From Sphingobium subterraneum (lineage in GTDB: Bacteria > Pseudomonadota > Alphaproteobacteria > Sphingomonadales > Sphingomonadaceae), in contig NZ_JACIJP010000003.1 in assembly GCF_014199435.1 (NCBI RefSeq), positions 62,001 through 126,000 of the forward strand: a stretch of DNA of 64,000 bases, given 5' to 3'. The number at the start of each line of letters is the position of its first letter. Position 1 is the stretch's first letter. The position numbers were made by a program, and so were the translations under genes. This document shows positions 8,886 to 18,504 of this stretch, one piece after another. Below the pieces are notes generated by a model. It had not been told where the DNA came from. It worked only from the letters and a program-made list of their open reading frames with translations, and did not search any database.

Positions 8886-9647
8886 TCAGGCTTTCGCAGG
8901 AGCGGCAGCAGGCCGGGCAGCCGCAACCGGTGCGGCAACAACGGTCGGGCGCACCTGACCGTTCGACACCAGATAGCCGAGCAGGTCGACCGTGAAGCCC
9001 TGCAGGTCTTCCTGGATCGACTTGTTGCGGCGCTGCAGCCAGTTGTACGCCAACACCGCGGGAACGGCCACGGCCAGACCCAGCGCGGTCATGATAAGCG
9101 CTTCACCAACGGGACCGGCGACGGCATCGATCGATGCCTGGCCCGACGCACCAATCTTGATCAGAGCGCGATAGATGCCGATAACCGTTCCGAACAGACC
9201 GATGAACGGCGCCGTCGCACCCACGGTCGCAAGGAACGCGAGACCGGTACCCAGCTTGGAGTTGATCGCTGCTTCCGAACGGGCGAGCGAACCATGCATC
9301 CAGTCATGCGCCTCGACCGGATCGGTCAGCTTGCCATGCTGTTCCTGTGCCAGCAGGCCGTCATCGACGAGCTGCTTGTAGGCCGAGTTCTTTTCCAGCT
9401 TGGACGAACCTTCTTTCAGGGTCGCCGCGCGCCAGAACGAGCCACGGACCTTCTTCGCCTGGGTCATGATCTTCTGCTGCTCGATGAGCTTGGTGAACAT
9501 GATGAAGAACGAGAAGAACGACATGATACACAGGATACCGAAAACGGTCTGCGAAATCAGGCCGCCTTCCTCCAGTGCGGCCATCAGACCATAGGGGTTT
9601 TCATTGGCAGCGTTGGGTGCGGCTGCAGCGGCGAGTGCGATGAACAT
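8886..9647 (-). CDS. exbB: MotA/TolQ/ExbB proton channel family protein, ExbB
   Basis: A 253-residue inner-membrane protein. The first hydrophobic helix (TVFGILCIMSFFSFFIMFTKL) is followed by a long cytoplasmic loop, and two further helices carry the family signatures GATAPFIGLFGTVIGI and GPVGEALIMTALGLAVAVPAVLAYN. An N-terminal Ala-rich stretch could act as a signal sequence. The C-terminus is Ala/Pro-rich (VVAAPVAAARPAAAPAKA). It forms the pentameric channel around ExbD that powers TonB. It sits 93 bp downstream of tonB. Confidence 0.93.
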   Translation of the reverse strand: MFIALAAAAAPNAANENPYGLMAALEEGGLISQTVFGILCIMSFFSFFIMFTKLIEQQKIMTQAKKVRGSFWRAATLKEGSSKLEKNSAYKQLVDDGLLAQEQHGKLTDPVEAHDWMHGSLARSEAAINSKLGTGLAFLATVGATAPFIGLFGTVIGIYRALIKIGASGQASIDAVAGPVGEALIMTALGLAVAVPAVLAYNWLQRRNKSIQEDLQGFTVDLLGYLVSNGQVRPTVVAAPVAAARPAAAPAKA

Positions 9648-9740
9648 TTCAACAATTCCCTCTACAAATCATCATTATCTAAAAAACCGGACCGCCGCCT
9701 GCTGATCGATTACGACCAGGAGGCGACTGTTCGAAAAACC

Positions 9741-10388
9741 TTACTCAGGCAGACGCCACACGATGCGCCGGGACTGGGTTGACCGAATGGGATTGCCATT
9801 CTGATCCACCGCAGGCGAATACCGGCCACGCCGCGAGATCGCCTTGCATGCTGCGTCGTCAAGGTCAGCGTCGCCGCTGGATGACGTCACACGGCAATTT
9901 TCGACGCGTCCCTGCTCGTTGATTTCCCAAGTGATCGCGCTGGTACCCTGAGATTCACGGCGCAGCGAAGATGCAGGATAATCGTCCGAAGACACCCAAT
10001 TCGCCGGGTTACCCTTGGCGCCCGCCGCCTTGCTGATGGTCGGCGCGGGAGGCGCAGGAGGAGGAGGCGCAGGCGACGGAATGTACACCGGCGGAGGTGT
10101 CGGCACCGTCTGAATGGGCGGAGCGGAAACCGGCGTCTGAACGATCGGCGGAGGTGACACAACCGGAGGCGGCGGTACATTCTGGTCTGGCGGCGGCGGC
10201 GGCGGTTCCTCATCGGGCGGCGGCGGTTCTTCCGCGACGTCGATAACGTTCAGCTGTTCTGCCGCTTTCTTGACATATTTCATGCCAAGGCCGGTGACGA
10301 ACGCATAGCCCAGAATAATATGAATCAAAGCGACGATAACGAGCGAGATAGTACGACTCGACGTCTGTGAGTGGTCAGCATAGGCCAT
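9741..10388 (-). CDS. tonB: Energy transducer TonB
   Basis: A 215-residue protein with one N-terminal membrane anchor (SLVIVALIHIILGYAFVTGL), a long Pro-rich periplasmic spacer (about residues 55-120, including PPPPDEEPPPPPPDQ), and a C-terminal TonB domain (WVSSDDYPASSLRRESQG, then VTSSSGDADLDDAACKAI) that contacts receptor TonB boxes. The two Cys in the C-terminal domain (ENCRV and DAACKA) are usual in this subfamily. It is first in the tonB-exbB-exbD-exbD cluster and divergent from an uncharacterised secreted-protein gene; the 240 bp between them must hold both promoters. Confidence 0.95.
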   Translation of the reverse strand: MAYADHSQTSSRTISLVIVALIHIILGYAFVTGLGMKYVKKAAEQLNVIDVAEEPPPPDEEPPPPPPDQNVPPPPVVSPPPIVQTPVSAPPIQTVPTPPPVYIPSPAPPPPAPPAPTISKAAGAKGNPANWVSSDDYPASSLRRESQGTSAITWEINEQGRVENCRVTSSSGDADLDDAACKAISRRGRYSPAVDQNGNPIRSTQSRRIVWRLPE

Positions 10389-10629
10389 TCAGCAACGACA
10401 CTCCTTAAAACAACTCAATAACGGTTGGGATCGTATCATGAAACAAGGCCGAAAGAATGTGGGAATGACCCCGCAGCCTTTTGGCCCCTTTTCACGATAT
10501 TCGTATATTTGACAGCCTTCCTATCGCGACCGGTGGCATGACGCAAACGCTTTATCGGGCGCCTCTGGTCTTGAGGTTAATAAAGTGCAAAACCGCTTGC
10601 CTGTGTTATCGTTGCAACAAGTGAGAAAA

Positions 10630-11511
10630 ATGAAAAATTCCCCATCGCGCGCCCATGTCGTCCGCTCTGCAGGAGTGGCAACCATGTGCCTTTTTTTGGC
10701 TGTAATCTCCGGGATTACAACCATTTCGGCGCAAGTTTCCACCACGTCGAATACAGCGCCCCTATCCCCGCAATCGCCCACTTACGCGGATTTCGCGCAT
10801 TTCGTAACGTCAGCACCACTTGTCATAAAAGCACAGGTCATCAATGCGAAAACGCTCAAGCGCGGGGTTGGGGGCACGCCGCCTCCTGGCTTCGTACGCA
10901 TGCTGGTCAGCGCGCAGGTGGGCACACTGATTCGCGGCGAAGGCGGCCTTCCGCCGCGGATCAGCTATCTCGCTGATGTCGCACTGAACGCTGCCGGGCG
11001 GGTACCGAAACTGCGCAAGCAGCAGGTGCTGCTGTTCGCCCTGCCCGGCAAAACGCCGGACACGGTCCAGCTCCTCTCCCGCCACGCGCAGATGGAATGG
11101 CGTTCCGAGCGCGAGGCTATCGTCCGCGCGATCACCACCGAGGTTCTCGCGTCCGGCGCCGCGCCGCCCGTCTCCGCGGTCGGTGATGCCTTCCACGTAA
11201 CCGGCACCGTTGCGGGAGAGAGCGAAACCCAAATCTTCCTCAAGACGCAGGGCGGTGGCCCCGTCTCCCTCTCCATCATTCGTCGGCCGGATCAGGCGCC
11301 GCACTGGGGCGTGTCGCTCGGCGAAGTGGTTGACGAGGCAGCCGTTCCCCCGTCGCATAACACCCTGCTCTGGTATCGGCTGGCCTGTGGCCTGCCACGC
11401 CAGCTCCCCCCGGAATCCGTCCGCACGCTGGCTGTGCTGGATGCCGAGGCGGTCCAGCGCGATTACGCTTTCGTACTGGAGGGACTTGGCACCTGCGAGC
11501 GCACGCTGTAG
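10630..11511 (+). CDS. Uncharacterised secreted protein
   Basis: A 293-residue protein that I do not recognise. An N-terminal signal peptide (hydrophobic core VATMCLFLAVISGITTISAQV) is followed by a domain with YADFAHFVTSAPLVIKAQV, an IRGEGGLPPRISYLADV segment and KLRKQQVLLFALPG, suggesting a beta-rich fold. Near the C-terminus Cys residues occur in RLACGLP and GTCERTL and may pair. The ATG at 10630 follows GTGAGAAAA; a GTG at 10585 is an in-frame alternative that would bury the signal peptide. It is divergent from tonB and 51 bp upstream of hom, so co-transcription with hom is possible. Confidence 0.7.
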   Translation: MKNSPSRAHVVRSAGVATMCLFLAVISGITTISAQVSTTSNTAPLSPQSPTYADFAHFVTSAPLVIKAQVINAKTLKRGVGGTPPPGFVRMLVSAQVGTLIRGEGGLPPRISYLADVALNAAGRVPKLRKQQVLLFALPGKTPDTVQLLSRHAQMEWRSEREAIVRAITTEVLASGAAPPVSAVGDAFHVTGTVAGESETQIFLKTQGGGPVSLSIIRRPDQAPHWGVSLGEVVDEAAVPPSHNTLLWYRLACGLPRQLPPESVRTLAVLDAEAVQRDYAFVLEGLGTCERTL

Positions 11512-11517
11512 CGGGTT

Positions 11518-11542
11518 CCCCGACAGGGCATTCCTGTCGGGG
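11518..11542 (+). other. Perfect 10-bp hairpin before hom
   Basis: CCCCGACAGG and its exact reverse complement are separated by five bases. No T-run follows, so it is not a canonical terminator. It lies 7 bp after the stop of the secreted-protein gene and 20 bp before the hom start codon, where it could affect transcript ends or translation of hom. Confidence 0.55.
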
Positions 11543-11562
11543 ACATCACGAACGGAAGCACT

Positions 11563-12858
11563 ATGAGCGGTGAGCGGCCTTTGCGCCTCGGGTTGGTTGG
11601 TTTGGGAACAGTGGGTGGCGGCGTCATCCGTCTGCTGCAGACGAACGAGGCGCTGATTACCCGGCGCGCCGGTCGTCCAATCGAGGTCGTCGCCATTTCC
11701 GCGCGCGACCGCACGAAGGATCGCGGCGTGGACCTCTCCCGCTTCGAATGGGTGGACGACATGATGGCGCTCGCGACCCGCGATGACATCGATGTCGTGG
11801 TGGAACTAATCGGCGGAGCGGACGGCCCCGCCCTCACCCTCGCCCGTGCGGTGTTGGGTGCAGGAAAGCCCTTTGTCACGGCCAACAAGGCAATGCTTGC
11901 GCATCACGGCCTCGGCCTTGCGGGCCTTGCGGAGAAAGCGGGCGTCGCCCTTAAATATGAAGCAGCGGTGGCGGGCGGGATCCCGGTCATCAAGGGGCTT
12001 CGCGAAGGCGCGGCGGCGAACGAGATCAGCCGTGTCTATGGCATCCTCAACGGCACCTGCAATTATATCCTCACCACGATGGAGCGGACCGGCCGCAGCT
12101 TCGGCGACGTACTCAGGGACGCGCAGGATCTGGGCTATGCCGAAGCAGATCCCAGCTTCGACATCGACGGCGTGGATGCAGCCCACAAACTCTCTATCCT
12201 CGCCAGCCTCGCGTTCGGCACAGAACTGAACTTTGCCGACGTCGATATCACCGGCATCCGGCATGTGATCGCCGCCGATATTGCGGAGGCCGCCGCGCTG
12301 GGTTTCCGCGTCCGGCTGGTGGGCATGGCGGAGAACAGCGCCAACGGACTGTTCCAGCGCGTGCATCCGATGCTGGTGCCGGTCAACCACCCGTTGTCGC
12401 ACGTAGATGGGGCGCTCAACGCCGTCGTCGCGGACGGCAATTTCGTCGGGCGCTTGTTCTTCCAGGGCGCGGGCGCGGGCGATGGGCCGACCGCCTCGGC
12501 CGTCGTCGCCGATCTCATCGATGTCGCCCGCGACGAATATGGCGACCCTTTCGCCATGCCCGTCAGCTCCCTCGCTCGGCAGCCCAAGGCCGACGCTGGC
12601 AAGCGCATAGGCCGCTCCTATGTCCGCTTTACGGTGCAGGACCGCCCCGGCGTGCTCGCCGAAATCGCCACGGCGATGCGCGACGCGGGCGTCTCGATCG
12701 AGAGCCTGATCCAGCGCGGCGCGAGTCAGGAGGACGGCGTGCTCGTCGTCATCGTGACCCATGCCAGCGCGGAAAGCTGCGTCATCGACACGCTCGCGCG
12801 CCTCTCTGGCTCGGAAAGCCTGACGGGTGCGCCAATGGTGATGCACATTCTCGACTAA
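11563..12858 (+). CDS. hom: Homoserine dehydrogenase
   Basis: A 431-residue enzyme reducing aspartate semialdehyde to homoserine with NAD(P)H, the branch point to threonine and methionine. The Rossmann motif LGLVGLGTVGGGV is at residues 5-17. The catalytic domain is marked by VTANKAMLA, YEAAVAGGIPVIKGLREG, the NGTCNYIL signature and the ADPSFDIDGVDAAHKLSIL region. A C-terminal ACT domain (VRFTVQDRPGVLAEIATAM onward, about residue 350) suggests threonine feedback control. A hairpin lies just upstream. The unlinked glpX gene follows 88 bp downstream on the same strand. Confidence 0.97.
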   Translation: MSGERPLRLGLVGLGTVGGGVIRLLQTNEALITRRAGRPIEVVAISARDRTKDRGVDLSRFEWVDDMMALATRDDIDVVVELIGGADGPALTLARAVLGAGKPFVTANKAMLAHHGLGLAGLAEKAGVALKYEAAVAGGIPVIKGLREGAAANEISRVYGILNGTCNYILTTMERTGRSFGDVLRDAQDLGYAEADPSFDIDGVDAAHKLSILASLAFGTELNFADVDITGIRHVIAADIAEAAALGFRVRLVGMAENSANGLFQRVHPMLVPVNHPLSHVDGALNAVVADGNFVGRLFFQGAGAGDGPTASAVVADLIDVARDEYGDPFAMPVSSLARQPKADAGKRIGRSYVRFTVQDRPGVLAEIATAMRDAGVSIESLIQRGASQEDGVLVVIVTHASAESCVIDTLARLSGSESLTGAPMVMHILD

Positions 12859-12946
12859 ATGCGACGGTTAACCACGGCGCGGTCTCGACAAGTGCCGTGC
12901 CCCTCCCTATCGCACGACGCACGTGCAGCAAGACAAGGATGACGAC

Positions 12947-13945
12947 ATGGCAGACGCGAATTCCGTGCAGGCAAGTTCCATACTGGACCGCGTTCTGGTC
13001 ATGGAGATGGTCCGCGTGACCGAAGCCGCGGCCATTGCTGCCTCGCGGCTGATCGGCCGGGGCGACGAGAAAGCCGCCGATGCCGCTGCCGTCGAAGCCA
13101 TGCGCCTTGCCTTCAATGACCTTTATATGGACGGCACCGTCGTCATTGGCGAGGGTGAGCGCGACGAAGCACCGATGCTCTATATTGGCGAGAAGGTCGG
13201 CAACGCCATTGGCAAGGGGCCCCGCATCGATATCGCGCTCGACCCGCTCGAAGGCACGACCATCACCGCCAAGGCCGGCCCGAACGCGCTTGCTGTGCTG
13301 GCGATCTCGGAAGAAGGCGGCCTGCTCAATGCGCCGGACGTCTATATGGAAAAGCTCGCGGTCGGTCCCGGCTATCCTGACGACATCATCGACATGAACC
13401 GATCGGTCCGGGAAAATGTAGAAGCCGTGGCGGCGCACAAGGGCTGCCCCGCATCCGAAATCATCGTGTGCGTGCTCGATCGTCCGCGTCATGAAAAGCT
13501 GATCGGCGAGCTGCGCGCCATTGGTTGCGGCATCATGCTGATCCCGGATGGCGACGTGGCGGGCGTCATTGCGACCACCAATCCGGAAACCAACATCGAT
13601 ATGTACATGGGTTCGGGCGGTGCTCCCGAAGGCGTGCTCGCCTGCGCCGCGCTGCGCTGCGTCGGCGGCCAGTTCAAGGGCCGCCTGCTGTTCCGCAACG
13701 ACGACGAAAAGGCCCGTGCCTACAAATGGGGCATCACCGATCTGGACAAGGTCTATGATCTCAAGGAACTGGCCAAGGGTGATTGTATCTTCGCCGCAAC
13801 CGGTGTCACCGACGGTTCGCTCCTGCGCGGCGTGAAGCGCATGCCGGGCGGCGTCATGACCACCGACAGCGTCGTGATGCGCGCAAGCTCCGGCACGGTC
13901 CGCTGGATCAAGGGCGAGCACCGCCTCGACCGCAAGGACGTCTGA
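12947..13945 (+). CDS. glpX: Class II fructose-1,6-bisphosphatase, GlpX type
   Basis: A 332-residue Mg-dependent phosphatase removing the C1 phosphate of fructose 1,6-bisphosphate in gluconeogenesis; alphaproteobacterial members may also act on sedoheptulose 1,7-bisphosphate. Diagnostic segments are the metal-binding GEGERDEAPMLYIGEKVG and DPLEGTTI, then GSGGAPEGVLA and the C-terminal TDSVVMRASSGTVRWI. ATG 12947 is chosen because AAGGATG stands immediately upstream, rather than an in-frame GTG at 12923. A terminator hairpin follows at 14044. Confidence 0.96.
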   Translation: MADANSVQASSILDRVLVMEMVRVTEAAAIAASRLIGRGDEKAADAAAVEAMRLAFNDLYMDGTVVIGEGERDEAPMLYIGEKVGNAIGKGPRIDIALDPLEGTTITAKAGPNALAVLAISEEGGLLNAPDVYMEKLAVGPGYPDDIIDMNRSVRENVEAVAAHKGCPASEIIVCVLDRPRHEKLIGELRAIGCGIMLIPDGDVAGVIATTNPETNIDMYMGSGGAPEGVLACAALRCVGGQFKGRLLFRNDDEKARAYKWGITDLDKVYDLKELAKGDCIFAATGVTDGSLLRGVKRMPGGVMTTDSVVMRASSGTVRWIKGEHRLDRKDV

Positions 13946-13959
13946 AGTTCGGCCACGGC

Positions 13960-14030
13960 GTCATCCCAGCGCAGGCTGCGGTCTTAGGCGAAGGTGGAAT
14001 ATAAGGCACGATCCCAGCCTAGACCGGGAT
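13960..14030. repeat. Pair of degenerate palindromic units after glpX
   Basis: Two related units, GTCATCCCAGCGCAGGCTG at 13960 and a second starting ATCCCAGCC near 14010 and ending CCGGGAT, lie between glpX and its terminator. They resemble short intergenic palindromes that are dispersed in many alphaproteobacterial genomes. No other clear copy was noticed in this window. Confidence 0.4.
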
Positions 14031-14043
14031 AGCAAATTCAAAG

Positions 14044-14077
14044 AGCGGCGATCTGGTTCAGGTCGCCGCTATTTTTT
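14044..14077 (+). terminator. Rho-independent terminator after glpX
   Basis: AGCGGCGA and its complement TCGCCGCT form a stem around a roughly 11-base loop, followed after one base by six T residues. The stop codon of the convergent ABC permease gene lies at the edge of the hairpin. Confidence 0.85.
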
Positions 14078-14851
14078 CAGCCGATAGCCGGTCCGGAAAA
14101 TCCATACCACCAGCCCGACGCACACCAGCAGCATCAGCGCCACGAAACCCAGGCTCAGGCCAATGCTCACATCGCCGGCGCCAAAGAAGGTCCAGCGGAA
14201 CCCGCTGATCAGATACACCACCGGATTGAACAGGGTGACCGTCTTCCATGGCTCGGGCAGCATGTGGATCGAATAAAAGGCGCCGCCCAGAAACGTCATC
14301 GGCATGATCACCAGCAGCGGCACGACCTGCAACTGCTCGAAATTCTGCGCCCAGATCCCCAGAATGAACCCGAACAGGCAGAAGCTGACGGCAATCAGCG
14401 CCATGAACGCGAGCATCGCGAGCGGATGCGCCACCTCGACGCTCACAAACAGATGCGCGGTCGCGAAGATGATGAGGCCGAGCAGCATCGATTTCGTCGC
14501 TGCTGCACCGACATAGGCCACCACGGTCTCGATCGCCGACATCGGCGCGGACAACAGTTCGTATATCGTCCCATTCCATTTCGGCATGTAGATGCCGAAG
14601 CTGGCGTTGAAGATGCTTTCCTGGAACATCGACAGCATGATGAGCCCTGGTACGATGAACGCACCGTAGGGAATGCCGTTGATCTCCGTCATCCGCGATC
14701 CAATCGCCGATCCGAACACGATAAAGTAGAGCGACGTGGTAATCACGGGAGTCATCAGACTGGTGAGAATGGTCCGCCCGAACCGTGCCACCTCGAACCG
14801 GTAAATCGCGGCGATACCGCGCCAGTTGACGCCTCTTCCCTGCACGCTCAT
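14069..14851 (-). CDS. ABC-2 type transporter permease
   Basis: A 260-residue membrane protein with six hydrophobic helices and the ABC-2 family pattern: [19 protein letters not shown] near the N-terminus, a [17 protein letters not shown] helix, the [12 protein letters not shown] coupling helix, and [20 protein letters not shown] before the last helices. It pairs with the ATPase encoded immediately upstream; the two genes overlap by 4 bp (ATGA), indicating translational coupling. The substrate is not evident; related pairs are loosely assigned to drug or polysaccharide export. Confidence 0.92.
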   Translation of the reverse strand: MSVQGRGVNWRGIAAIYRFEVARFGRTILTSLMTPVITTSLYFIVFGSAIGSRMTEINGIPYGAFIVPGLIMLSMFQESIFNASFGIYMPKWNGTIYELLSAPMSAIETVVAYVGAAATKSMLLGLIIFATAHLFVSVEVAHPLAMLAFMALIAVSFCLFGFILGIWAQNFEQLQVVPLLVIMPMTFLGGAFYSIHMLPEPWKTVTLFNPVVYLISGFRWTFFGAGDVSIGLSLGFVALMLLVCVGLVVWIFRTGYRLKK

Positions 14852-15792
14852 GCCGCCACCTCATCGCTCTGCGGCGTATGGACCAGTTTCACGAAAATAT
14901 CCTCCAGCGAACTTTCCCGCGTGTTGAGATCCTTGTAGCCGAGGCCGATGTCGCCCAGCGTACGCAGCAGGGCCGACACGCCGGTCCGCTCCGCGCGCGT
15001 ATCGAACAGATACTCCAGTTCATGCCCGTCGTGATGCAGGCTCAGTTCCCAGTCATCCAGTTCGCGCGGAATGGCATCGAGCGGTTGCGCCAGATGGATG
15101 GTCAGCGTCTTTTTGCCCAGTTTCTGCATCAACGTCGCCTTCTCCTCCACAAGGATGAGGCGCCCCTTGTCGATGACCCCGACCCGGTCGGCCATTTCCT
15201 CCGCTTCCTCGATATAATGGGTCGTGAGGATGATGGTGACGCCGGTCTCGCGCAATTGCCGCACGAGCTCCCACATATCGCGGCGCAGCTCCACGTCGAC
15301 ACCCGCCGTCGGCTCGTCGAGAAACAGCACGCGCGGTTCATGGCTCAATGCCTTGGCGATCATGACCCGGCGCTTCATGCCGCCGGACAGTTCCATGATC
15401 TTGGCCTTGCGCTTGTCCCAAAGCGACAGGTCACGAAGAATGCGTTCGATCAGCGCGTCGTTCCGCGCCTTGCCGAACAGCCCCCGGCTAAATCGCACCG
15501 TATTGATCACCGTCTCGAACATATCGGTGTGCAATTCCTGCGGCACCAGCCCGATGTCGGTGCGCGTCTGGCGATAATTCCGGACGATATCGTGCCCCCG
15601 TACCAGCACCCGCCCGCCGCTGGGCGTGACAATCCCGCAGATAACGCTGATAAGCGTCGTCTTGCCTGCCCCATTTGGCCCGAGCAACGCAAAGATCTCG
15701 CCCTCGCGAATGTCGAGATCCACCGCATCAAGCGCGACATGGCCGGATGCATAGGCCTTGGTAAGTGCCTCAACGCGGATGACGGGGGGCAT
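14848..15792 (-). CDS. ABC-2 transporter ATP-binding protein
   Basis: A 314-residue ATPase. The nucleotide-binding domain shows Walker [12 protein letters not shown]-loop VPQELH, signature [16 protein letters not shown], Walker [13 protein letters not shown] and the H-loop [12 protein letters not shown]-terminal region of about 80 residues beyond the ATPase fold is typical of the CcmA/NodI/DrrA-like group. ATG 15792 is used because the domain starts there ([13 protein letters not shown]); a longer in-frame extension to 15993 has no recognisable content. The 280 bp between this start and the DUF465 gene show nothing else. Confidence 0.93.
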   Translation of the reverse strand: MPPVIRVEALTKAYASGHVALDAVDLDIREGEIFALLGPNGAGKTTLISVICGIVTPSGGRVLVRGHDIVRNYRQTRTDIGLVPQELHTDMFETVINTVRFSRGLFGKARNDALIERILRDLSLWDKRKAKIMELSGGMKRRVMIAKALSHEPRVLFLDEPTAGVDVELRRDMWELVRQLRETGVTIILTTHYIEEAEEMADRVGVIDKGRLILVEEKATLMQKLGKKTLTIHLAQPLDAIPRELDDWELSLHHDGHELEYLFDTRAERTGVSALLRTLGDIGLGYKDLNTRESSLEDIFVKLVHTPQSDEVAA

Positions 15793-16072
15793 AGATGTTT
15801 TTCCGGGATATTGAAGGATGGACAGGTCAAACCCTAGGTAATCCAATAGCGAGCGGTTGCAAGGCGAATTGAAAAATGGAATTCGCTGCGCCCGCCTCTT
15901 GAACTTTCCGCGAGCGATCCCATCATAGAAGAGCGGACCGGGCCCCTCTGGCGCGGGTTTCCCCTCGGGAACCTTCGTGATGTCGGACCGCATCGGGTAA
16001 CCGGTGCAGGCTCGGACAATTCTCCGTTACCGCCCGGTGACCCGATCGATATTTATCGATTGGAGGACCAAT

Positions 16073-16246
16073 ATGAGTGCTTTTGTCTATCGCCTGAGTG
16101 TCATGCACAAACGGCTTGATGACGAGATCCGACGGGAGCTGAAACGCCGCTTTCCCGACAATATCCGGCTGCTCCGCCTAAAGAAACTCCGGCTGGCGAT
16201 CAAGGATCGGCTGTACCGGATAGCGCCGCTGCCCTCGGGCGGCTAG
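16073..16246 (+). CDS. DUF465 (YdcH-like) small protein
   Basis: A 57-residue basic protein, predicted helical hairpin, matching the DUF465 pattern: MHKRLDDEIRRELKRRFPD, then LLRLKKLRLAIKDRLYRI. Function is unknown. A strong GGAGGA ribosome-binding site lies 6 bp before the ATG at 16073, which settles the start against a longer in-frame reading from 16004. It lies 100 bp upstream of recJ on the same strand. Confidence 0.85.
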   Translation: MSAFVYRLSVMHKRLDDEIRRELKRRFPDNIRLLRLKKLRLAIKDRLYRIAPLPSGG

Positions 16247-16345
16247 TGCGCGACGCCGGGCGGAGCGCTCCCTCTGCCCCCCAGGCTCCGCCCGGCGTTT
16301 CTCTTTTCCCTTGTCTCCCTGCCCGTGCCGACTAACACGGGGGCC

Positions 16346-18112
16346 ATGTCCATCATTCCCCGCATCCCCACCTCCATTCTCGGGCAAAGCTGGCACTGGC
16401 GTGGCGGCAATGGCGACACGCGAGACGGCGATCTGCGGCCCGACGATCTGGTCGCCCAGTTACTGATGGCGCGGGGCTGCGCACGCGAGGATGTCGAAGC
16501 GCACCGTAACCCAACCCTGCGCGGCTTCATGCCCGACCCGTCCATCTTCCGCGATATGGACACGGCAGCCCGACGGCTCGCTCATGCGGTGATGACCGGC
16601 GAGACGGTAACGATCTTCGGCGACTATGACGTTGACGGAGCCACCAGCGCCGCATTGCTCATCCGCCTGCTGCGCGAACTGGGCCTCGCAGCGGGCTATT
16701 ATATCCCTGATCGATTGATGGAGGGATATGGCCCGTCCGGCGAGGCGCTGGTCCGGCTGGGCGCCAGCGGGTCGACCCTCGTCGTCACGGTCGATTGCGG
16801 CGCGCAGGCGTTCGACGCACTGGACGCGGCGCGTGGTGCGGGCGTTGACGTGATCGTCGTCGACCATCACAAATGCGCGACCGCCCTCCCCGTCGCCCAT
16901 GCTCTCGTCAATCCCAACCGGCTCGACGAAGGCGAAGATGCGGCGGTGCACGGACATCTGGCCGCCGTGGGCGTCGCTTTCCTGTTGGGCGCGGCCCTCG
17001 TCCGCGAGTTGCGCAAGACGGGTTGGTTCGCCGACCGGCCCGAACCACGCCTGCTCGACCTGCTCGATCTCGTCGCGCTCGGCACCGTGGCGGATGTCGC
17101 GCAGCTGCGCGGCCTCAACCGCGCCTTTGTGGCGCAGGGGCTAAAGATCATGGCGCAGGGCCGCAACATCGGTCTCGCCACGCTCGCGCAGGTCAGCCGC
17201 CTGACGCGCGCACCCTTATGCCACGATCTCGGCTTCGCGCTGGGGCCGCGCATTAACGCGGGCGGTCGCGTCGGCAAATCGGACCTCGGCGTTCGCCTGC
17301 TCACGACGCAGGACGAAGACGAGGCCCGCGCGTTGGCCGCTGAACTCGACGCCCTCAACACCGAGCGCCGCGCGATCGAAGCAAGCGTACAGGAAGAAGC
17401 CGAGCGCCTCGCCGAAACGCAGGGCAACGCGGCTGTGCTGCTGGTTGCCGGGCGAGGCTGGCATCCGGGCGTCATCGGCATCGTCGCGGGTCGGCTCAAG
17501 GAAAAATTCGGCCGCCCTGCCCTCGTGGTCGCATTGGACGAGGATGGCGTCGGCAAAGGCTCGGGACGCTCGATCACCGGCGTCGATCTTGGCGCAGCCG
17601 TGCTTGCTGCGAAGGATGAAGGCTTGCTCGTTGCGGGAGGCGGACACGCCATGGCGGCCGGACTTACCATTGCAGAAGGCAAGGTCGACGCCCTGCACCG
17701 CTATCTCGACGACCGGTTGGCGAGCGACGTCGCGCGGGCTGGCGAGCAGCGCGCCCTGCTGGTCGACGCGATGGTTAGCCCCGCAGGCGTCAACGCCGGT
17801 CTGGTAGAGGCGATGGACGCCGGTGGCCCCTATGGCACCGGATGGCCGGCGCCCCGTATCGTAACTGGCCTGCTGCGCGTCATCAAGGCCGATGTCGTCG
17901 GCACTAACCATCTGCGCCTCGTAGTGGCTGGTGATGACGGCAAGTCGTTCAAGGCCGTCGCCTTTCGCCAGGCCGAAGCTCCGCTAGGCCAGGCGCTGCT
18001 AGGAGCGTCCCGCGACCGGCGCCTGTGGCTTGCCGGGCGCGCGAAGATTGATGACTGGGGCGGCCGACGGGCGGCGGAAATGCACATCGACGACGCCGCT
18101 TGGGCGGGCTGA
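16346..18112 (+). CDS. recJ: Single-stranded-DNA-specific exonuclease RecJ
   Basis: A 588-residue 5'-3' exonuclease for recombination and mismatch repair. DHH-superfamily motifs are in order: motif I DYDVDGATSA with Asp93, motif II VTVDCG, motif III with Asp173-His174-His175 (VVDHHK), and motif IV in LGTVADVAQL. The DHHA1 domain follows, with GWHPGVIGIVAGRL, the GSGRSITGVDLGAAV segment and GGGHAMAAG, and then an OB-fold region carrying GPYGTGWPAP. Length fits the family (550-600). ATG 16346 is preferred to a GTG at 16325. Confidence 0.97.
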   Translation: MSIIPRIPTSILGQSWHWRGGNGDTRDGDLRPDDLVAQLLMARGCAREDVEAHRNPTLRGFMPDPSIFRDMDTAARRLAHAVMTGETVTIFGDYDVDGATSAALLIRLLRELGLAAGYYIPDRLMEGYGPSGEALVRLGASGSTLVVTVDCGAQAFDALDAARGAGVDVIVVDHHKCATALPVAHALVNPNRLDEGEDAAVHGHLAAVGVAFLLGAALVRELRKTGWFADRPEPRLLDLLDLVALGTVADVAQLRGLNRAFVAQGLKIMAQGRNIGLATLAQVSRLTRAPLCHDLGFALGPRINAGGRVGKSDLGVRLLTTQDEDEARALAAELDALNTERRAIEASVQEEAERLAETQGNAAVLLVAGRGWHPGVIGIVAGRLKEKFGRPALVVALDEDGVGKGSGRSITGVDLGAAVLAAKDEGLLVAGGGHAMAAGLTIAEGKVDALHRYLDDRLASDVARAGEQRALLVDAMVSPAGVNAGLVEAMDAGGPYGTGWPAPRIVTGLLRVIKADVVGTNHLRLVVAGDDGKSFKAVAFRQAEAPLGQALLGASRDRRLWLAGRAKIDDWGGRRAAEMHIDDAAWAG

Positions 18113-18215
18113 CGCAGCCGTCCGCGCGGCTTCCGCTTTTTTGCCGCCGATGGGTTGACCGGACCCGCCAATCGCCCTAATGCCGCCTTCGCTTCGCAGG
18201 TGTCAGCACCTGCCC

Positions 18216-18290
18216 GGCCCCATCGTCTAGCGGTTAGGACGCGGCCCTTTCACGGCTGAAACACGGGTTCGATTCCCGTTGGGGTCACCA
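18216..18290 (+). tRNA. tRNA-Glu (TTC)
   Basis: A complete 75-base cloverleaf with encoded CCA. The acceptor stem GGCCCCA pairs with TGGGGTC (one G-T pair), the anticodon loop CTTTCAC gives anticodon TTC, and the T-arm contains GGTTCGATTCC. Confidence 0.97.
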
Positions 18291-18504
18291 TATCAGCACA
18301 TTTGAACCGCCGCGGCCGCTCGCAAGCTGTCTGCACACCGACCCAGCCGTGCGAGTACACGTTGATGACCGTCTTCGGTCCGTTGCACCCATGCCGGAAA
18401 GTCGAAGAGATGCACGATCATGTGCTATACGGCGAATTATTCCGCGCACCCGACACAGCAGACAGCCACACGGACAACGAGGATGGACCAACCGGGAGCC
18501 AACA

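Noticed and set aside
11518..11542. Calling the hairpin before hom a rho-independent terminator
   Set aside because: No T-run follows the stem on either strand.
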